Positions 6,353 to 7,760 of a stretch of 7,760 nt of DNA are shown piece after piece (within the stretch, counting starts at the first letter, position 1; the number at the start of each line of letters is the position of its first letter). The DNA lies in the NCBI GenBank assembly GCA_030042795.1, contig JASHYZ010000476.1, forward strand, positions 1 to 7,760, read 5' to 3'. The notes beneath the pieces are model-generated. The model was not told where the DNA came from and ran no database searches. It was given only the letters and a program-made list of their open reading frames with translations. The DNA comes from Terriglobia bacterium. GTDB lineage: Bacteria > Acidobacteriota > Terriglobia > UBA7540. The position numbers and the translations under genes were made by a program.

Positions 6353-6925
6353 TCAAGACCTGCCGTCGTTTCTCTCCGCTCGACGAAGCCGCAGCCTCGA
6401 ATGCGGGCGTTGCGCTAGACGCTCGCCGCCGTTCCGCAAGGAATGCACATAACAAAGCGCCGCCGCCAGCGCGTCTGCTACGTCGGGCGGATGCGGAACA
6501 CCATTCAGCGAGAAGTGGTGTTGCACCGCCCGTTGCACCTGCATTTTACTGGCATTGCCGTTGCCCGTGACGGCTTGCTTGACGCGCTTGGCGGGCAGGC
6601 TTACGACGCTCACGCGGGCCATCCTCGCCGCCAGGCAAATGACGCCGCGCGCGTGGCCCATCAGGATGGCTGTGCGCGGATAATCCGCGTGGCTGTAAAC
6701 TTCTTCCAGGCACACTCTCTCAGGCTGAAACTCATCGATCACCTCGCGCACACTTTCGAAGAGCTTCTCCAGGCGCGCAGCCAGATTGTTGCCATTCGAC
6801 GGCGGCAGGCGGATGACCCCGGCTTCAACCAGCGTTGCCTCACGACCACGGTACTCAATGACACCATAGCCCGTGAGATTCAGGCCGGGATCGATGCCGA
6901 GGACGCGCGCCGTTTTCGGTGCCAT
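6353..6925 (-). CDS. ruvC: Crossover junction endodeoxyribonuclease RuvC
   Basis: Holliday-junction resolvase that acts as a dimer in the cytoplasm and cuts four-way junctions in homologous recombination and repair, working with the RuvAB branch-migration motor. The 190-residue product starts with the typical RVLGIDPG...TGYGVIE segment. The four acidic metal-binding residues are visible by alignment from memory to E. coli RuvC: Asp12, Glu74 in CLEEVY, and Asp148 and Asp151 in PPDVADALAAA. The C-terminal 25 residues are Arg-rich and slightly extend the usual length of about 170-180. The ATG at 6925 is preferred because RuvC proteins begin just before the GIDPG motif; an in-frame GTG at 6952 would add nine unusual residues. 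No Shine-Dalgarno site precedes either. ruvA and ruvB are not adjacent in this window. Confidence 0.96.
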   Translation of the reverse strand: MAPKTARVLGIDPGLNLTGYGVIEYRGREATLVEAGVIRLPPSNGNNLAARLEKLFESVREVIDEFQPERVCLEEVYSHADYPRTAILMGHARGVICLAARMARVSVVSLPAKRVKQAVTGNGNASKMQVQRAVQHHFSLNGVPHPPDVADALAAALCYVHSLRNGGERLAQRPHSRLRLRRAERNDGRS

Positions 6926-6932
6926 TGAGTGG

Positions 6933-6938
6933 ATTGTA
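6933..6938 (-). promoter_or_regulatory. Possible -10 box of ruvC
   Basis: TACAAT on the minus strand ends 7 bases before the ruvC ATG at 6925. With no Shine-Dalgarno site present, transcription would start at or near the ATG, giving a leaderless or nearly leaderless mRNA. No good -35 box lies 16-18 bases upstream, so this is tentative. Confidence 0.3.
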
Positions 6939-6954
6939 CCGGAAATAGGCACCG

Positions 6955-7005
6955 GGTGTTAGATTAGGTGCCAGATGTGCGAGGTGTCAGATTCTAGGTA
7001 TCAGG
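6955..7005 (+). repeat. Degenerate short repeats between ruvC and the zeta-like gene
   Basis: Four related units are spaced 12, 16 and 14 bases apart: GGTGTTAGATT (6955), GGTGCCAGATG (6967), GGTGTCAGATT (6983) and GGTATCAGG (6997). The rough consensus is GGTGTCAGAT. They lie in the divergent promoter region, nearer to ruvC. They could be a decayed tandem repeat or binding-site cluster. Confidence 0.45.
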
Positions 7006-7112
7006 GGCTGGGGGCTACGGCCGCTGAGCGCGTGTAGTTCCCTCATACCCAGTCAAGAAACGGCCATTGGGGCTTCCGCAGGTGCGTGACCTTTTGCTAA
7101 TCTCGGTGCCTG

Positions 7113-7680
7113 GTGCCGCCCACAGTTTACATCGTCGCGGGTCCGAACGGCGCGGGCAAAACCACTTTCGCTCGCCACCTACTACCGCGCTATACAGCCT
7201 GCCGCAACTTTGTCAACGCTGACCTTATCGCTCAGGGAATATCGCCTTTCGCGCCCGAGAGCGCTGCCTTCCGGGCAGGTCGATTGTTGGTGAATGAGAT
7301 CGGCAACTTCGCGAGACAGAACACCGATTTCGGATTCGAGACCACACTCTCTGGCAGAGCGCACCTTCATCTCATCCGGAATCTGAAGAGACAAGGATAT
7401 CAGGTCAGCATTTTCTTCCTCTGGCCCATGAGTCTTGACGTTTCTCTTTCCAGAATCGAAGAGCGGGTTGTCAGCGGAGGGCACGATGTACCGAAACTCG
7501 TGGTGCGCCGGCGCTTCGACCGGTCCATCAGGAACTTACCGGCCACTGGCTGACGCTTGGATTCTCTTCGACAATTCTGGAGCCGAGCCGGAAGTAATCG
7601 CGTCCGAAACAGACGGGGCGTCCCCTATAATAAAAGCGGAGCCGTACAAGAGCCTGACAAGCCTCTACGGAACGACATGA
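7113..7680 (+). pseudogene. Zeta-toxin-like P-loop kinase, frameshifted
   Basis: The first frame (GTG 7113 to TGA 7553, 146 codons) encodes a zeta-toxin/PezT-like P-loop kinase. A Walker A motif GPNGAGKT lies at residues 10-17, followed by FVNADLIAQG (33-42), SPFAPE (44-49) and FGFETTLSG (73-81). The family's next conserved stretch, YRPLADAWILFDNSG, is encoded in the +1 frame from 7537 and runs to a TGA at 7678-7680. In relatives as I remember them, about four residues (RN-FFxL-YRPL) separate the two halves, and here they are absent. A deletion of about 11 bases near 7536 is the simplest explanation. The truncated product keeps the nucleotide-binding core but ends in LPATG. Relatives phosphorylate UDP-N-acetylglucosamine or other small substrates, but the substrate here is unknown. 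The GTG start has no Shine-Dalgarno site, and an upstream in-frame TAA at 7098 limits the start. A sequencing error cannot be excluded. Confidence 0.8.
7626..7631 (+). promoter_or_regulatory. Consensus -10 box inside the zeta-like gene
   Basis: A perfect TATAAT lies 45 bases upstream of the ATG at 7677, created by two consecutive ATA codons in an otherwise GC-rich gene. The -35 position (about 7603-7608, TCCGAA) is poor. It could be an internal promoter for the downstream gene. Confidence 0.35.
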
Positions 7681-7760
7681 AAGACTTAACTGCAGACATC
7701 CTAAAGCTGCCTTTGCATGTTCGTGCCGAGATGGCGTTGAGGGAAGCTGTGCGGGAGGCG
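7677..7760 (+). CDS. Small protein downstream of the zeta-like gene, start only (possible antitoxin or partner)
   Basis: The first 28 codons are visible, beginning MKDLTADILKLPLHVRAEMA, and the frame stays open to the window edge. The ATG overlaps the last stop of the zeta-like gene as ATGA, which suggests translational coupling in one operon. No strong Shine-Dalgarno site is seen. The N-terminus is charged and probably helical, and resembles the start of small proteins that I recall encoded beside this kinase family. A role as antitoxin or accessory subunit is inferred from context only. Because the upstream frame now stops at 7553, 124 bases before this ATG, coupling is probably lost unless the ribosome shifts frame. 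Confidence 0.6.
   Translation, partial: MKDLTADILKLPLHVRAEMALREAVREA

Noticed and set aside
6443..6928. A 161-codon plus-strand open frame
   Set aside because: It is antisense to ruvC, whose identity is certain from its acidic residues and GIDPG motif.
6926..6952. GTG start at 6952 for ruvC
   Set aside because: It adds MPISGTIHS, unlike RuvC N-termini, has no ribosome binding site, and would reach into the repeat-bearing intergenic sequence. The ATG at 6925 fits the family better.

Overview
The window looks like a chromosomal stretch of a fairly high-GC bacterium, most likely an Acidobacteriota member. That is inferred from gene content and was not tested: two secreted S53 (sedolisin/kumamolisin-type) peptidases lie in tandem, and one ends in an Ig-like domain, a transmembrane pair, a Cys-Gly-rich spot and a Ser/Gly tail that I associate with that phylum. 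The gaps between genes are full of small palindromic repeats.

Layout. Positions 1-442 hold no convincing gene but several competing hairpins. Positions 445-577 are a 133-bp element with 13-bp terminal inverted repeats enclosing two inverted REP-like hairpins. Next come two minus-strand genes in tandem: an 835-residue S53 peptidase with a C-terminal extension (3142 to 635) and, upstream of it, a 712-residue S53 peptidase without the extension (5814 to 3676). The 533-bp gap between them carries a near-perfect 67-bp palindrome flanked by 8-bp direct repeats, a second 66-bp inverted-repeat element and a terminator-like hairpin. A 538-bp gap, mostly unexplained, separates the peptidases from ruvC (minus strand, 6925 to 6353), the Holliday-junction endonuclease, which has no ruvA or ruvB beside it here. 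Divergent from ruvC, on the plus strand, is a zeta-toxin-like P-loop kinase gene broken by a frameshift near 7536 (7113-7680). It overlaps by 4 bp the start of a small gene that runs off the window (7677 onward) and could be its partner.

Function. The two peptidases carry export signals, propeptides and complete Glu-Asp-Asp-Ser catalytic sets, so they should be exported acid-active proteases that mature after loss of the propeptide. They have strong Shine-Dalgarno sites and GTG starts. ruvC is housekeeping recombination and repair. The zeta-like locus resembles a toxin-antitoxin or P-loop kinase pair in decay, with a consensus -10 box inside its 3' end that could still express the downstream gene.

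The points most worth following up are the palindrome with apparent target-site duplication, the C-terminal tail of the 835-residue peptidase, and the broken kinase with its downstream partner.
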